This document shows positions 47,500-57,099 of a stretch of DNA of 64,000 nucleotides, one piece after another. The position numbers were made by a program, and so were the translations under genes. Source of the stretch: Lachnospiraceae bacterium (GTDB lineage Bacteria; Bacillota; Clostridia; Lachnospirales; Lachnospiraceae); assembly GCA_016283575.1 (NCBI GenBank), contig JAEEND010000011.1, positions 33,863 through 97,862 of the forward strand, in the 5' to 3' direction. Within the stretch, counting starts at the first letter, position 1, and every line of letters starts with the position of its first letter. Under the pieces are notes generated by a model. The model searched no databases. It saw nothing but the letters and a program-made list of their open reading frames with translations, and was not told where the DNA came from.

Positions 47500-48445
47500 G
47501 CTTGCCTCCCTTATAAAGTGGATAAAAGAAACAAAGGAATTCTATAACTCCGATATCTACATGCGTGAGATTCACGAGAATCCCGCATCCGTCACCAGAG
47601 AAGAACACCTTGAAAATGTGGAAAAGGTGCGTAATATCGTATATTCCGATAAAAACAAACAGGAAAAGACCATGGAAGCTGTTTACAGAGTCTTTGCGGT
47701 GCTCTTCATGATCTTCTTCAGCGTGATCCTGGTGCTTACCGTTTCCAATCTTCCCGCGACCGGGGCAGATAATAACCCCGCCAACAACGAAGTTGCCGAG
47801 CGATACATAGAAAAAGGTCTTGAAGAAACCGGTGCTACCAATGTGGTTGCCGGCATGATCCTTGATTACAGAGCCTTTGATACTCTGGGTGAATCCCATG
47901 TATTATTCGTGGCGGCTATAGCCGTTACAGTACTTCTCAGGCTTGATAAAAAAGAAAGAGATCCCAAAGATACCAAGATCCGCGAAACCATATCTGAAGC
48001 GGAGGAAGCCGACAGGATCTTTAATACCAGACATGACACGATCTTACAAAAGGTAGCATTACTATTGGTACCTGTAATCCTCATGTTCGGAATCTATGTA
48101 GTATTAAACGGGCATCTCTCACCGGGCGGCGGATTTTCCGGCGGCGCCATCATAGGTTCAGCCTTTATTCTTTACCTGAATGCCTACGGATTCGGAAAAG
48201 CTTCCAATGTATTTACGGAGAAAATATATAAAAGAGCTTCAGTTGCGGCACTTATGTTTTATGCCATCGCAAAGTGCTACGCTTTCTTTTGCGGAGCCAA
48301 CCATTTGGACAGTCACATTCCCAAGGGTATCCCCGGACACATTTTAAGTGCCGGGCTGATCCTCCCCTTGGATATTGCGGTAGGTGTGGTTGTTGCATGG
48401 ACCATGTACGCTTTTGTTGCCATGTTCAGAAAAGGAGGTTTTTAA
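47489..48445 (+). CDS. MbhE-MnhB fusion subunit
   Basis: N-term half EVAERYIEKGLEETGATNVVAGMILDYRAFDTLGE (MbhE-like), C-term half LNGHLSPGGGFSGGAIIGSAFILY (MnhB). Confidence 0.88.
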   Translation: MKNKLASLIKWIKETKEFYNSDIYMREIHENPASVTREEHLENVEKVRNIVYSDKNKQEKTMEAVYRVFAVLFMIFFSVILVLTVSNLPATGADNNPANNEVAERYIEKGLEETGATNVVAGMILDYRAFDTLGESHVLFVAAIAVTVLLRLDKKERDPKDTKIRETISEAEEADRIFNTRHDTILQKVALLLVPVILMFGIYVVLNGHLSPGGGFSGGAIIGSAFILYLNAYGFGKASNVFTEKIYKRASVAALMFYAIAKCYAFFCGANHLDSHIPKGIPGHILSAGLILPLDIAVGVVVAWTMYAFVAMFRKGGF

Positions 48446-48446
48446 A

Positions 48447-48824
48447 ATGGGACCTAATCTTTTTGAAAACTACGCAGAAGCGGTATCCATGATCATCTTT
48501 GCCATCGGATTTACCAACCTCTTACTGCAAAAGAATCTGATAAAGAAGATCATCGGATTTAACATGATGGATACAGCAATGTATCTGTTCCTTGCCCTTA
48601 AAGGCTATATCAATAACCACGTTGCTCCCATAGTGGCAGATGGCGTGGAAGCATCCACAAGCACCATGGTAAACCCCATACCCAGCGGCCTCGTGCTCAC
48701 GGGTATCGTTGTATCCGTATCGGTTTCCGCATTGATGCTTGCTCTTACCGTGCGACTTTATCAGCGTTATCACACGCTTGATCTTGATGAAATTTCAAAG
48801 AGACTTAACAAGGAGGGATTATAA
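48447..48824 (+). CDS. mrpC: Mrp antiporter subunit C (NuoK-like)
   Basis: ATG at 48447 after AAAGGAGG; IIFAIGFTNLLLQKNLIKKIIGFNMMDTAMYLFL..NPIPSGLVLTGIVVSVSVSALMLAL. Confidence 0.92.
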   Translation: MGPNLFENYAEAVSMIIFAIGFTNLLLQKNLIKKIIGFNMMDTAMYLFLALKGYINNHVAPIVADGVEASTSTMVNPIPSGLVLTGIVVSVSVSALMLALTVRLYQRYHTLDLDEISKRLNKEGL

Positions 48825-50332
48825 TGCGTAACATTATAGAGAATTTCCCCCTCTTTTCCATAATCCTATGCCTTTTAGCATCATCGGGGAGCCTGCTGTT
48901 AAAAGAAAAAGCAGCTAAGATCGTAAATACCGCTTTAATTATTCTGGTTGGGCTTATGTCAGCGATCCTCATGGGTTATTGCTACCTGAACGGAAGCTTT
49001 GTATATGTCATGGGACATGTGCCTGCGCCCTGGGGCAATGAAGTCCGCGGTGGTGTTTTGGAAGGAGGCATGGCGCTTTTCTTCAGTATCATCATGTACT
49101 TATCCATGTCCGGCGGAAGAAAGAAGCTTTTGGAAGAAGTTGAAGAGACCAAGCAGAATCTTTATTACATTTTAGATAACCTGCTTTTCTGTTCGCTTAT
49201 AGCTCTTGTATATACCAACGACTTATTTACGGCATATGTGTTCATAGAAATAAACACGATCTCCGCCTGCGGACTTATCATGATACGTCAGAACGGTCGT
49301 ACCATTGAAGCCGCCGTAAGATATATGATCATGAGCTTACTCGGTTCCGGTCTTTTCTTAACCGGTGTGATCATGCTCTATGACATAACCGGACACCTTC
49401 TTATGAGCAATATAAAAGAAAGTGTTCAGACACTTATATCAACAGGACAGTACAGCGAGCCTCTTATGGTAACGGTCGCCTTCATGATCATAGGTCTTTC
49501 CATTAAGAGTGCTTTATTTCCTTTCCATTCCTGGCTTCCAGATGCCTACGGTTATTCCACGATATCAAGTGCGGCGATCCTCTCAAGCCTGGTATCCAAG
49601 GGATACATATTTATACTTATCAAGATCATATACAGGGTTATCGGGTTCGAAGCCGTAGTGCAGTCAAAGCTTTTAAATGTGGTATTTGTCTTTGCTCTGT
49701 GCGGAATAATCTTCGGAAGTATTTCTGCCATGAGAGAAAATGACATTCGCAGAATGATAGCCTATTCCTCAGTGGCTCAGATCGGCTATATCTATTTAGG
49801 TATCAGTTTCGGCACAAAGGCGGGCATGATCGCGGCAGTATTCCACATCCTGTCCCATGCTGCCACCAAGTCCATGCTCTTTATTTCAGCCATCGGACTT
49901 ACCGATACGTCAAATACCAGCCGGCACTTCGGAGACCTTACGGGATCTGCCTACAGAAATAGGATAGCGGGCTTGGGCTTTGCCACCGGCTCTCTTTCAA
50001 TGGTTGGTATCCCTTTGTTTTCAGGCTTTATCAGTAAGCTTCTTTTCATGGAGGCATCTCTACAGAATCAGTATAAGATGCTCCCTGCCCTGATAGTTTT
50101 AGGTATAAGCACGATCCTTAATGCTATATATTTCATGAAGACCGTAGTGCGCATATATTCTCCCGAAAGGGATTTATATAAGGGCCGCGAAGGTTTCCAT
50201 GTGATCCGATTCAAAGAGGAAAAAGAATATGGTATTACCATTATCCTCTTTATCATCCTTAATGTGGTGCTGGGTCTTTGCTCAGGTCCCATCTTAAATA
50301 TGATACAGATCGGCATTGAAAGTTTTTCTTAG
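48824..50332 (+). CDS. Antiporter-like subunit 1 (MrpD/NuoN-like)
   Basis: Proton_antipo_M type: FIEINTISACGLIMIR; SALFPFHSWLPDAYGYSTISSAAILSSLVSKGYIFILIK. Confidence 0.9.
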   Translation: MRNIIENFPLFSIILCLLASSGSLLLKEKAAKIVNTALIILVGLMSAILMGYCYLNGSFVYVMGHVPAPWGNEVRGGVLEGGMALFFSIIMYLSMSGGRKKLLEEVEETKQNLYYILDNLLFCSLIALVYTNDLFTAYVFIEINTISACGLIMIRQNGRTIEAAVRYMIMSLLGSGLFLTGVIMLYDITGHLLMSNIKESVQTLISTGQYSEPLMVTVAFMIIGLSIKSALFPFHSWLPDAYGYSTISSAAILSSLVSKGYIFILIKIIYRVIGFEAVVQSKLLNVVFVFALCGIIFGSISAMRENDIRRMIAYSSVAQIGYIYLGISFGTKAGMIAAVFHILSHAATKSMLFISAIGLTDTSNTSRHFGDLTGSAYRNRIAGLGFATGSLSMVGIPLFSGFISKLLFMEASLQNQYKMLPALIVLGISTILNAIYFMKTVVRIYSPERDLYKGREGFHVIRFKEEKEYGITIILFIILNVVLGLCSGPILNMIQIGIESFS

Positions 50333-50349
50333 AATTGATCGGAGGCACT

Positions 50350-51621
50350 ATGATTACTGTTTGGAAATTAAATGAAGCCTTGTCTCTTTCATATAGATTT
50401 GATGACTTCAGCAGGATCTTTCTTCTGCTGGCAGCAGTGCTTTTTACGGCAGGCTTTGTATATTCCCTTTCTTACATGAAGGAAAAAGAACATAAAGCGA
50501 GATACTACACCTTCTACATACTGCTTTTTTCGGTTATCTGCCTTATGTCATTAGCGGCTAATTTCATCACTTTTTATCTTAATTACGAGCTCATGACACT
50601 CCTGTCAGTGCCCCTCGTAATGCATGATGGCACGGAAGAAGCGCGGGTTGCGGGTTTTAAGTATCTCTTTTATTCCTTTGCCGGAGCATACTGCGTATTA
50701 TTCGGTTTCTTTGTGTTAAATAAATATTGTGAAGATATGGATTTTATATACGGCCGCCAAATAGACTTAAGCACCATACAAGGCCATGAAGGACTGGTTC
50801 TTTTTGCCGTATTCATGATGATCCTTGGTTTTTCCGTAAAAGCCGGTATGTGGCCCATGCATGCATGGCTCACCAAGGCTCATCCCATTGCTCCTGCTCC
50901 TGCAAGTGCGATCCTTTCAGGCGTGATCGTAAAGTCAGGTGTAGCAGGAATAATCCGCGTGGTTTATTACATCATAGGCGCTGACTTTATCAGAGGCACC
51001 TGGGTGCAGTATACCTTCCTGAGCCTCACTCTTATCACGATCTTAATGGGTTCAACTCTTGCTTTCTTTGAACCCGTGTTGAAAAGACGTCTTGCTTATT
51101 CAACAATAAGCCAGATTTCTTATATTTTATTCGGCATTGCGCTTTTAAATGACGAAGCCTTAAAGGGTGGGGATTTACAGTTTCTTGCCCACGGCTTTGC
51201 AAAGTGTGCATTATTCCTGATAGCAGGTATCTTTATCCATGTGACTCATGAAGACAGAGTGGATAAGATGCTGGCTCTCGGAAGAAAATATCCCTTTATC
51301 ACTTTCTGTTATTTGATCGCGTCTCTTTCCATGATAGGTATTCCGCCCACAGGGGGCTTTATCGGAAAGTGGTATTTAATGCTTGGCTCCATGAATGCAG
51401 AGATCAGGGTATTTTCTGTTTTGGGAGCCGCAGTACTGCTGATATCGGCACTTCTAACCGCGGGATATTTATTGCCTTTAGGTTTAAAGGGCTTCTTCCC
51501 CGGAAGCGGATATCTTGTGGTAACAACCGGCGAATCCGTTTCGAAGCTTGAAGCTATTCCTGTAGCCATACTTACGATCATGGCGCTTTTAGTGGGAATA
51601 TTCCCGGGAATCTTTGTTTAG
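50350..51621 (+). CDS. Antiporter-like subunit 2 (NuoM/L-like)
   Basis: YLNYELMTLLSVPLVM; KAGMWPMHAWLTKAHPIAPAPASAILSGVIVKSGVAGIIR; ATG 50350 after GGAGG. Confidence 0.9.
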   Translation: MITVWKLNEALSLSYRFDDFSRIFLLLAAVLFTAGFVYSLSYMKEKEHKARYYTFYILLFSVICLMSLAANFITFYLNYELMTLLSVPLVMHDGTEEARVAGFKYLFYSFAGAYCVLFGFFVLNKYCEDMDFIYGRQIDLSTIQGHEGLVLFAVFMMILGFSVKAGMWPMHAWLTKAHPIAPAPASAILSGVIVKSGVAGIIRVVYYIIGADFIRGTWVQYTFLSLTLITILMGSTLAFFEPVLKRRLAYSTISQISYILFGIALLNDEALKGGDLQFLAHGFAKCALFLIAGIFIHVTHEDRVDKMLALGRKYPFITFCYLIASLSMIGIPPTGGFIGKWYLMLGSMNAEIRVFSVLGAAVLLISALLTAGYLLPLGLKGFFPGSGYLVVTTGESVSKLEAIPVAILTIMALLVGIFPGIFV

Positions 51622-51631
51622 GAGGTAATAC

Positions 51632-53113
51632 ATGAGCGCACTTATCTTATCAGCCATCTTCCTTCCTATTATCGGAGGACTTTTGAATATTGTATTACCC
51701 ATAAAGAACCGTAAAGTGATGCTGGGTATATCTCTCATTTCAGCCCTTCTCACAACGGGAATTGCCTGGTTTTTATTATTAAACCGTCCTCAGGATCCTT
51801 TTGTGCTTTTTGAGTTTGTAAATAAATATACAATCTCATTCAGAATAGACGGCCTGTCTTCGGTGTTTGTGGGCCTTATCTCAACACTATGGCCCCTTGC
51901 TACTCTTTATTCTTTTGAATATATGGAGCATGAAGCAAGTGACAATACCATAAAAGAGAAGACCTTTTTCGGCATGTACATAATCACCTTCGGTGTTACC
52001 ATGGGTATCGCAACGGCAGAGAACATGCTCACCATGTACGTGTTCTACGAAATGCTGACACTTGTGACAGTTCCCCTTATTCTTTTTAATCTCACCAAAG
52101 AAGCGGTAAATGCCACAAGAAAATACATCACCTATTCGCTGGGTGGCGCGGCTTTCGCATTTATTGGTCTTATATTCTTAATGCATTACGGTGACAGCAT
52201 AACCTTTATTAACGGAGGTGTCATAAATCCCGGAAAAGTGGGAGATAAGCTTAATGTGTTAAGACTCATATACGTATTTGCTTTCTTTGGATTTGGCGTA
52301 AAGGCTGCAATATTCCCTTTATGCAGCTGGCTTCCCAAGGCCGGTGTTGCGCCCACTCCCGTTACGGCGTTGCTTCATGCCGTTGCAGTAGTTAAGTCCG
52401 GCGCATTTGCGATCATGAGACTTACGTATTATTCCTTTGGCACGGATATTCTTGCAGGAACCTTTGCTCAATATGTCCCCATGGCATTTGCGATCTTCAC
52501 TATTGTATTTGGCTGCGCCATGGCGGTAAAAGAACGTCACTTAAAGAGACGTCTCGCTTATTCGACAATATCCAATCTTTCATACATTCTTTTTGCAGCG
52601 ACACTTATGACACCTATGGGATTTACCGGTGCCATGTCTCACATGGTATTCCACGGGTTTATGAAGATATGTTCCTTCTTCTGTGCAGGTGCGATTATTG
52701 CCAAGGCTCACAAGACCTATGTCTATGAACTTGATGGCATCGCAAAAAGAATGCCCAAGGTCATGGCTATATTTACAATATCAGCTCTTGCTCTTATGGG
52801 AGTGCCCGGTCTCTGCGGATTTATCAGTAAATACAATATCATCACCGCCGCAGTGGACTTAGGCGGCGTATTACCGATACTCGGCGTTGGAGCCCTTATG
52901 GTATCGGCGCTTCTTACATCAATCTATATGTTACAGATAGTAGTAAGAGCCTATTTTCCTACGGAACATGCGGCTTCCTGCGGAGAAAAATGCGACCCCA
53001 CCTTCAGAATGCTTTTACCTTTATCGATATTTGCCGTAGTGATAATCTACTTCGGATTATTCTCAGGTCAGATAGTGTCATATTTTAATGCGGTATCGGG
53101 AGGATTGTTTTAA
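51632..53113 (+). CDS. Antiporter-like subunit 3 (NuoM/MrpD-like)
   Basis: YVFYEMLTLVTVPLILF; KAAIFPLCSWLPKAGVAPTPVTALLHAVAVVKSGAFAIMR. Confidence 0.9.
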   Translation: MSALILSAIFLPIIGGLLNIVLPIKNRKVMLGISLISALLTTGIAWFLLLNRPQDPFVLFEFVNKYTISFRIDGLSSVFVGLISTLWPLATLYSFEYMEHEASDNTIKEKTFFGMYIITFGVTMGIATAENMLTMYVFYEMLTLVTVPLILFNLTKEAVNATRKYITYSLGGAAFAFIGLIFLMHYGDSITFINGGVINPGKVGDKLNVLRLIYVFAFFGFGVKAAIFPLCSWLPKAGVAPTPVTALLHAVAVVKSGAFAIMRLTYYSFGTDILAGTFAQYVPMAFAIFTIVFGCAMAVKERHLKRRLAYSTISNLSYILFAATLMTPMGFTGAMSHMVFHGFMKICSFFCAGAIIAKAHKTYVYELDGIAKRMPKVMAIFTISALALMGVPGLCGFISKYNIITAAVDLGGVLPILGVGALMVSALLTSIYMLQIVVRAYFPTEHAASCGEKCDPTFRMLLPLSIFAVVIIYFGLFSGQIVSYFNAVSGGLF

Positions 53114-55011
53114 TGTTTAATGAATTAGCCAATTTAAGCTTTAATCCTAACGGAATACTTGGCCCCGGTTTTTCTTTTTCGGTAGACCTGTTCAGGCTTT
53201 TATACATGGGAATTATCATACTTTCCTGGGCGCTTAGCCTTATGTTTACGCCCCGGTATTTAAAGCCCTACAGAAATAAGACAAGGTACTATGTATTCAC
53301 CATAGTGACACTTATAGGTACTCTGGGAGTCTTTGCTTCGGGAGATCTCTTCACATTATTCTGCTTTTTTGAATTAATGTCCTTTGCATCATACGTGTGG
53401 GTCGCCCAGGATGAGAGAAAAGAATCTCTGAAGGCCGCGGATACATACCTCTATGTTGCCGTAATAGGCGGACTCTTTTTGTTAATGGGTATTGTGCTCA
53501 TATATTACGCAACAGGTACTCTTAACATTAACGAATTATCCAATGCATACATGCATAATCTTGATAAAAAAGAATATATCACTGCTTCCGCAATCTGTAT
53601 GTTTATAGGTTTTGCGGCAAAAGCAGGCGCTTATCCCGTACATATCTGGCTTCCCAAGGCTCATCCAGTAGCTCCCGCTCCTGCCAGCGCCCTTCTTTCA
53701 GGTGTACTTACGAAATCAGGCATATTCGGCATCATGATAGTGGGATTCTATGTTATGCGTCATGTTAAGCCCTTTGGTATATTTGTGCTTGCGATCGGAC
53801 TTATAACCATGGTGCTTGGCGCGGTTCTTGCGGTTTTCAGCGTTGATTTAAAAAGAACTCTCGCCTGTTCATCGATGTCACAGATAGGATTTATCGTAAC
53901 GGGCATCGGTGCCAACATTATTCCAATGGTTTCTGAAAACGGCGACCTATATGCAGGAGACTCCATGGCGCTGCTAGACGGAACCATACTTCATATGATG
54001 AACCATACTTTGGTTAAGATGGCGGTTTTCCTTGTGGCAGGCGTAGTTTATCAGAACACTCACAAGCTTAACTTAAATGAGATCCGTGGATTCGGACGGA
54101 AGAAGCCGTTTCTTGCCACAAGCTTTCTTCTTGGAGCTCTTTCATTATCAGGTGTTCCGGGATTTTTGGGATATCTTTCAAAGACGCTTCTTCATGAAGG
54201 CCTTATTGAACCCGGATTCGGTAGCTTTACCGGTTTGATAGAATGGACATTCCTGATTTCCGGTGGCTTTACCCTTTGCTATATGACCAAGCTTTTTGTA
54301 GCTCTCTTTATGGAAAAGGGCGCGGCAGAATATGACAACAAAAACTATATGAGCTTTGTTCAGAGGATCGCTGTTTTGATTCCCGGAATCCTCTTACTGA
54401 TATCAGGTATTTCTCTTATTGCAATCATGAACGGTCATGCATCAACACTTAGTTTATTGCTCGAAAAAGCAGGTTTCGGTGAGCTTCATCACATAAGCTT
54501 TTTATCCTTTGAAATTTTAAAGGGAGCTTTTATATCAATCGGAATCGGAGTGGTGCTTTATTTCTTCTTGGTGCGTCTTGTGCTTATGGATGATGAATAT
54601 AAGAATTTATGGCCTGAGTGGCTTGACCTTGAAGAGCTTATATACAGGCCTTTGATCACAAGGATTTTACCTTTGATCTTAGGATTCTTCGCCCGTGCCC
54701 TGGATCAGTGCATGGATGCTTTTATCATTCTTTTAAGAAAGACATTATTCAGGGATAAACCCATTTCCGAAGCGAGGTTAGAAGGCAATGCTCTTACCCA
54801 TGTCGTTGGATATGCCGTAGATTACCGCAGGGCCATGAAGGAAGAAAAAGATTACGTGCCCTACGATTACGAGAAGAAACTTAATATAAAGTGGATGGAA
54901 TTACAGGAAAATGTTAAAATAGCCAAAAGAAGCATGTCATTTGGCTTGATACTTGCTTGCATCGGCATGTTTGCAATGCTTTCATTTATTTTAGTCAATA
55001 TGTTTTTGTAA
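53113..55011 (+). CDS. Antiporter-like subunit 4 (NuoL-like, extended)
   Basis: CFFELMSFASYVWV; KAGAYPVHIWLPKAHPVAPAPASALLSGVLTKSGIFGI; 632 aa. Confidence 0.9.
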   Translation: MFNELANLSFNPNGILGPGFSFSVDLFRLLYMGIIILSWALSLMFTPRYLKPYRNKTRYYVFTIVTLIGTLGVFASGDLFTLFCFFELMSFASYVWVAQDERKESLKAADTYLYVAVIGGLFLLMGIVLIYYATGTLNINELSNAYMHNLDKKEYITASAICMFIGFAAKAGAYPVHIWLPKAHPVAPAPASALLSGVLTKSGIFGIMIVGFYVMRHVKPFGIFVLAIGLITMVLGAVLAVFSVDLKRTLACSSMSQIGFIVTGIGANIIPMVSENGDLYAGDSMALLDGTILHMMNHTLVKMAVFLVAGVVYQNTHKLNLNEIRGFGRKKPFLATSFLLGALSLSGVPGFLGYLSKTLLHEGLIEPGFGSFTGLIEWTFLISGGFTLCYMTKLFVALFMEKGAAEYDNKNYMSFVQRIAVLIPGILLLISGISLIAIMNGHASTLSLLLEKAGFGELHHISFLSFEILKGAFISIGIGVVLYFFLVRLVLMDDEYKNLWPEWLDLEELIYRPLITRILPLILGFFARALDQCMDAFIILLRKTLFRDKPISEARLEGNALTHVVGYAVDYRRAMKEEKDYVPYDYEKKLNIKWMELQENVKIAKRSMSFGLILACIGMFAMLSFILVNMFL

Positions 55012-55021
55012 AGGGAGATTT

Positions 55022-55672
55022 ATGTATTTAATACTTGCTGCCAACTGGTTTGATGCGACATTCTCGGATTTTGATTATTCGATCCTCTATTTTATGCACA
55101 GGATCGGTGAAGTAACCAAATATAAGATCACGGCATTCTGGGAATTTATTTCATTTATCGGTGAAGCGGGCATCGGTCTCCTGGGACTTGCAATTTTACT
55201 TATGGCGCTATCCTTTATGCCCTTTATTTATAAAAACAGCCCTGAAAAAAGAAAGCTTCTTTTCTGGTGCGGGCTCACTGAGTTTCTGGCAATGGGTATC
55301 GGGTTCCTTGTTACCAATAAGCTGATAAAAGTAAATGTTAACAGGCCGCGTCCCTATATCGATACCGAAGGCATATACAGACAGTGGTGGAGTTTAGTAG
55401 GCGCTCACCTTGACGGAGAAACATCTTTCCCAAGCGGTCACACAACAGCCGCTACGGGAGCCATGACGCCGTTATTCTTATACTATAAAAAGAGATACAG
55501 CTGGACCGCGTTTTTATTCGTAATACTCATGGGGATGTCAAGAATGTATTTGATGATGCATTATCCCACAGACATAATCGGCGGATTCATAGTTGGCTTC
55601 ACGGCGGCGGTAACAGCATATTTTATATGCTTTGCCATAAGAAAATACGGATTAAATATTAAGAGAACCTGA
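55022..55672 (+). CDS. PAP2 family phosphatase
   Basis: KVNVNRPRPY, SFPSGHTTAATG, MSRMYLMMHYPTDIIGGFIVG. Confidence 0.93.
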   Translation: MYLILAANWFDATFSDFDYSILYFMHRIGEVTKYKITAFWEFISFIGEAGIGLLGLAILLMALSFMPFIYKNSPEKRKLLFWCGLTEFLAMGIGFLVTNKLIKVNVNRPRPYIDTEGIYRQWWSLVGAHLDGETSFPSGHTTAATGAMTPLFLYYKKRYSWTAFLFVILMGMSRMYLMMHYPTDIIGGFIVGFTAAVTAYFICFAIRKYGLNIKRT

Positions 55673-55690
55673 GCTGTCAGGTTCTTTTTT
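55663..55690 (+). terminator. Intrinsic terminator of antiporter/PAP2 operon
   Basis: GAACCTGA-gctg-TCAGGTTC followed by TTTTTTT. Confidence 0.85.
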
Positions 55691-55693
55691 TGT

Positions 55694-55722
55694 AAAAAAA
55701 ACCGCAGACATTTGCCTGCGGG
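55694..55722 (-). terminator. Intrinsic terminator of tRNA-Ser
   Basis: - strand: CCGCAGGCAAATGTCTGCGG followed by TTTTTTTT. Confidence 0.75.
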
Positions 55723-55727
55723 TGAAG

Positions 55728-55816
55728 CGGAGTTGGAGGGATTCGAACCCTCGCGCCCCTTGCGAGGCCTGCCGCATTTCGAGTGCGGTCCCTTACAACC
55801 ACTTGGGTACAACTCC
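55728..55816 (-). tRNA. tRNA-Ser (anticodon CGA)
   Basis: GGAGTTG/CAACTCC acceptor, anticodon loop CTCGAAA with CCGCA/TGCGG stem, long variable arm, GGGTTCGAATCCC T-arm. Confidence 0.93.
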
Positions 55817-55936
55817 GGATTAATAAGATTTTTTGCAACGCTTAAAGATCTGACCGGCATCTTTTTCGCGTAACGTAGATATAATAACTCTTACCAATAA
55901 AAAGTGTCAATAAAACATGATTATTTAAATATTGAG

Positions 55937-55965
55937 TTGAGAAGGCCTACCAAATACTATATAAT
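55937..55965 (+). promoter_or_regulatory. Promoter upstream of pfkA
   Basis: TTGAGA (55937-55942), 17 nt, TATAAT (55960-55965). Confidence 0.65.
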
Positions 55966-56008
55966 TATCATAAGTATGGGCTTATGCCAATGGGCAGAAG
56001 GAGTATAC

Positions 56009-57082
56009 ATGATAAGAGTCGGTATGCTTACCAGCGGAGGCGACTGTCAGGCTTTAAACGCAGCAATGCGAGGTGTGGCAAAATGTCTTTTTAACAGTGA
56101 TAAAGAAGTAGAAATATATGGCTTTTTAGACGGCTTTAAGGGTCTTATAACCGGTGAATATAAGAAGCTCGGCCGGGGCGATTTTTCGGGGATCCTCACA
56201 AAGGGCGGCACAATGCTCGGCACATCAAGGACACCCTTTAAAGAGATCAGAGAACCTGATGAGGAAGGTCGTGACAAGGTTTCTTCCATGAAGAAAACCT
56301 ACAAGGATATGGGCCTTGACTGCCTGATCATTTTGGGAGGTAACGGCACTCACAAAACAGCCAATCTTTTAAGAGAAGAAGGCTTAAACATAATAACCCT
56401 TCCCAAGACAATAGATAATGATATTTACGGAACGGACATGACCTTTGGATTCCAGAGCGCCATGGATATTGCCACCAATGCAATAGATTACATACATACA
56501 ACGGCGGATTCCCACGGACGGATCTTCATAGTAGAGATCATGGGACATAAAACCGGATGGCTTACCCTCAATGCCGGGATTGCCGGGGGAGCGGACATTA
56601 TTCTTATTCCCGAGATACCCTATGACATCGAAAAGGTGGTAAAAGCAATTGAGAAGCGCGCAAGATCAGGCGCCAAATTTACGATCCTTGCAGTAGCGGA
56701 AGGCTCAATGCCAAAAGAACTTGCAGCTCTTCCGAAACATGAGAGGAAAGAGATCGAAAAAACAAGTCCGTATCCTTCAGTTTCCTATGCGATTGCCGCA
56801 AAAATAAAAGAAATGACGGGAAACGACGTACGCGTCACCGTTCCCGGTCACATGCAGCGCGGCGGCTCTCCCTGTCCCTATGACAGAGTGCTTGCAAGCC
56901 GTCTCGGAGCGGAAGCAGGGAAGATGATACTTGAAAAAGACTTCGGAAAGATGGCGGGAATCGTCAATCGAGAGATTGTGAGAGTTCCCATGGAAGATGT
57001 GGCGGGAAAGCTTAAGACCATCGACCCCAACGCATCTATCATAAAAGAAGCCAAAGGAATAGGAATCAGCTTTGGCGATTAA
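56009..57082 (+). CDS. pfkA: 6-phosphofructokinase
   Basis: RVGMLTSGGDCQALNAAMRG, GGNGTHKTA, PKTIDNDIYGTDMTFGFQSA; ATG at 56009 follows GAAGGAG. Confidence 0.95.
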   Translation: MIRVGMLTSGGDCQALNAAMRGVAKCLFNSDKEVEIYGFLDGFKGLITGEYKKLGRGDFSGILTKGGTMLGTSRTPFKEIREPDEEGRDKVSSMKKTYKDMGLDCLIILGGNGTHKTANLLREEGLNIITLPKTIDNDIYGTDMTFGFQSAMDIATNAIDYIHTTADSHGRIFIVEIMGHKTGWLTLNAGIAGGADIILIPEIPYDIEKVVKAIEKRARSGAKFTILAVAEGSMPKELAALPKHERKEIEKTSPYPSVSYAIAAKIKEMTGNDVRVTVPGHMQRGGSPCPYDRVLASRLGAEAGKMILEKDFGKMAGIVNREIVRVPMEDVAGKLKTIDPNASIIKEAKGIGISFGD

Positions 57083-57099
57083 AAGAGAATGGAGATAAC

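Noticed and set aside
46088-55011. Complex I (nuo) operon
   Set aside because: Lacks NuoA-J/Fe-S/flavin subunits, and the presence of MnhE, F, G and B points to an Mrp-type antiporter instead.
55561-55860. 99-aa minus-strand ORF with REGSNPSNSA motif
   Set aside because: Translation of the tRNA-Ser gene and flanking terminator sequence; typical tRNA-derived false ORF.
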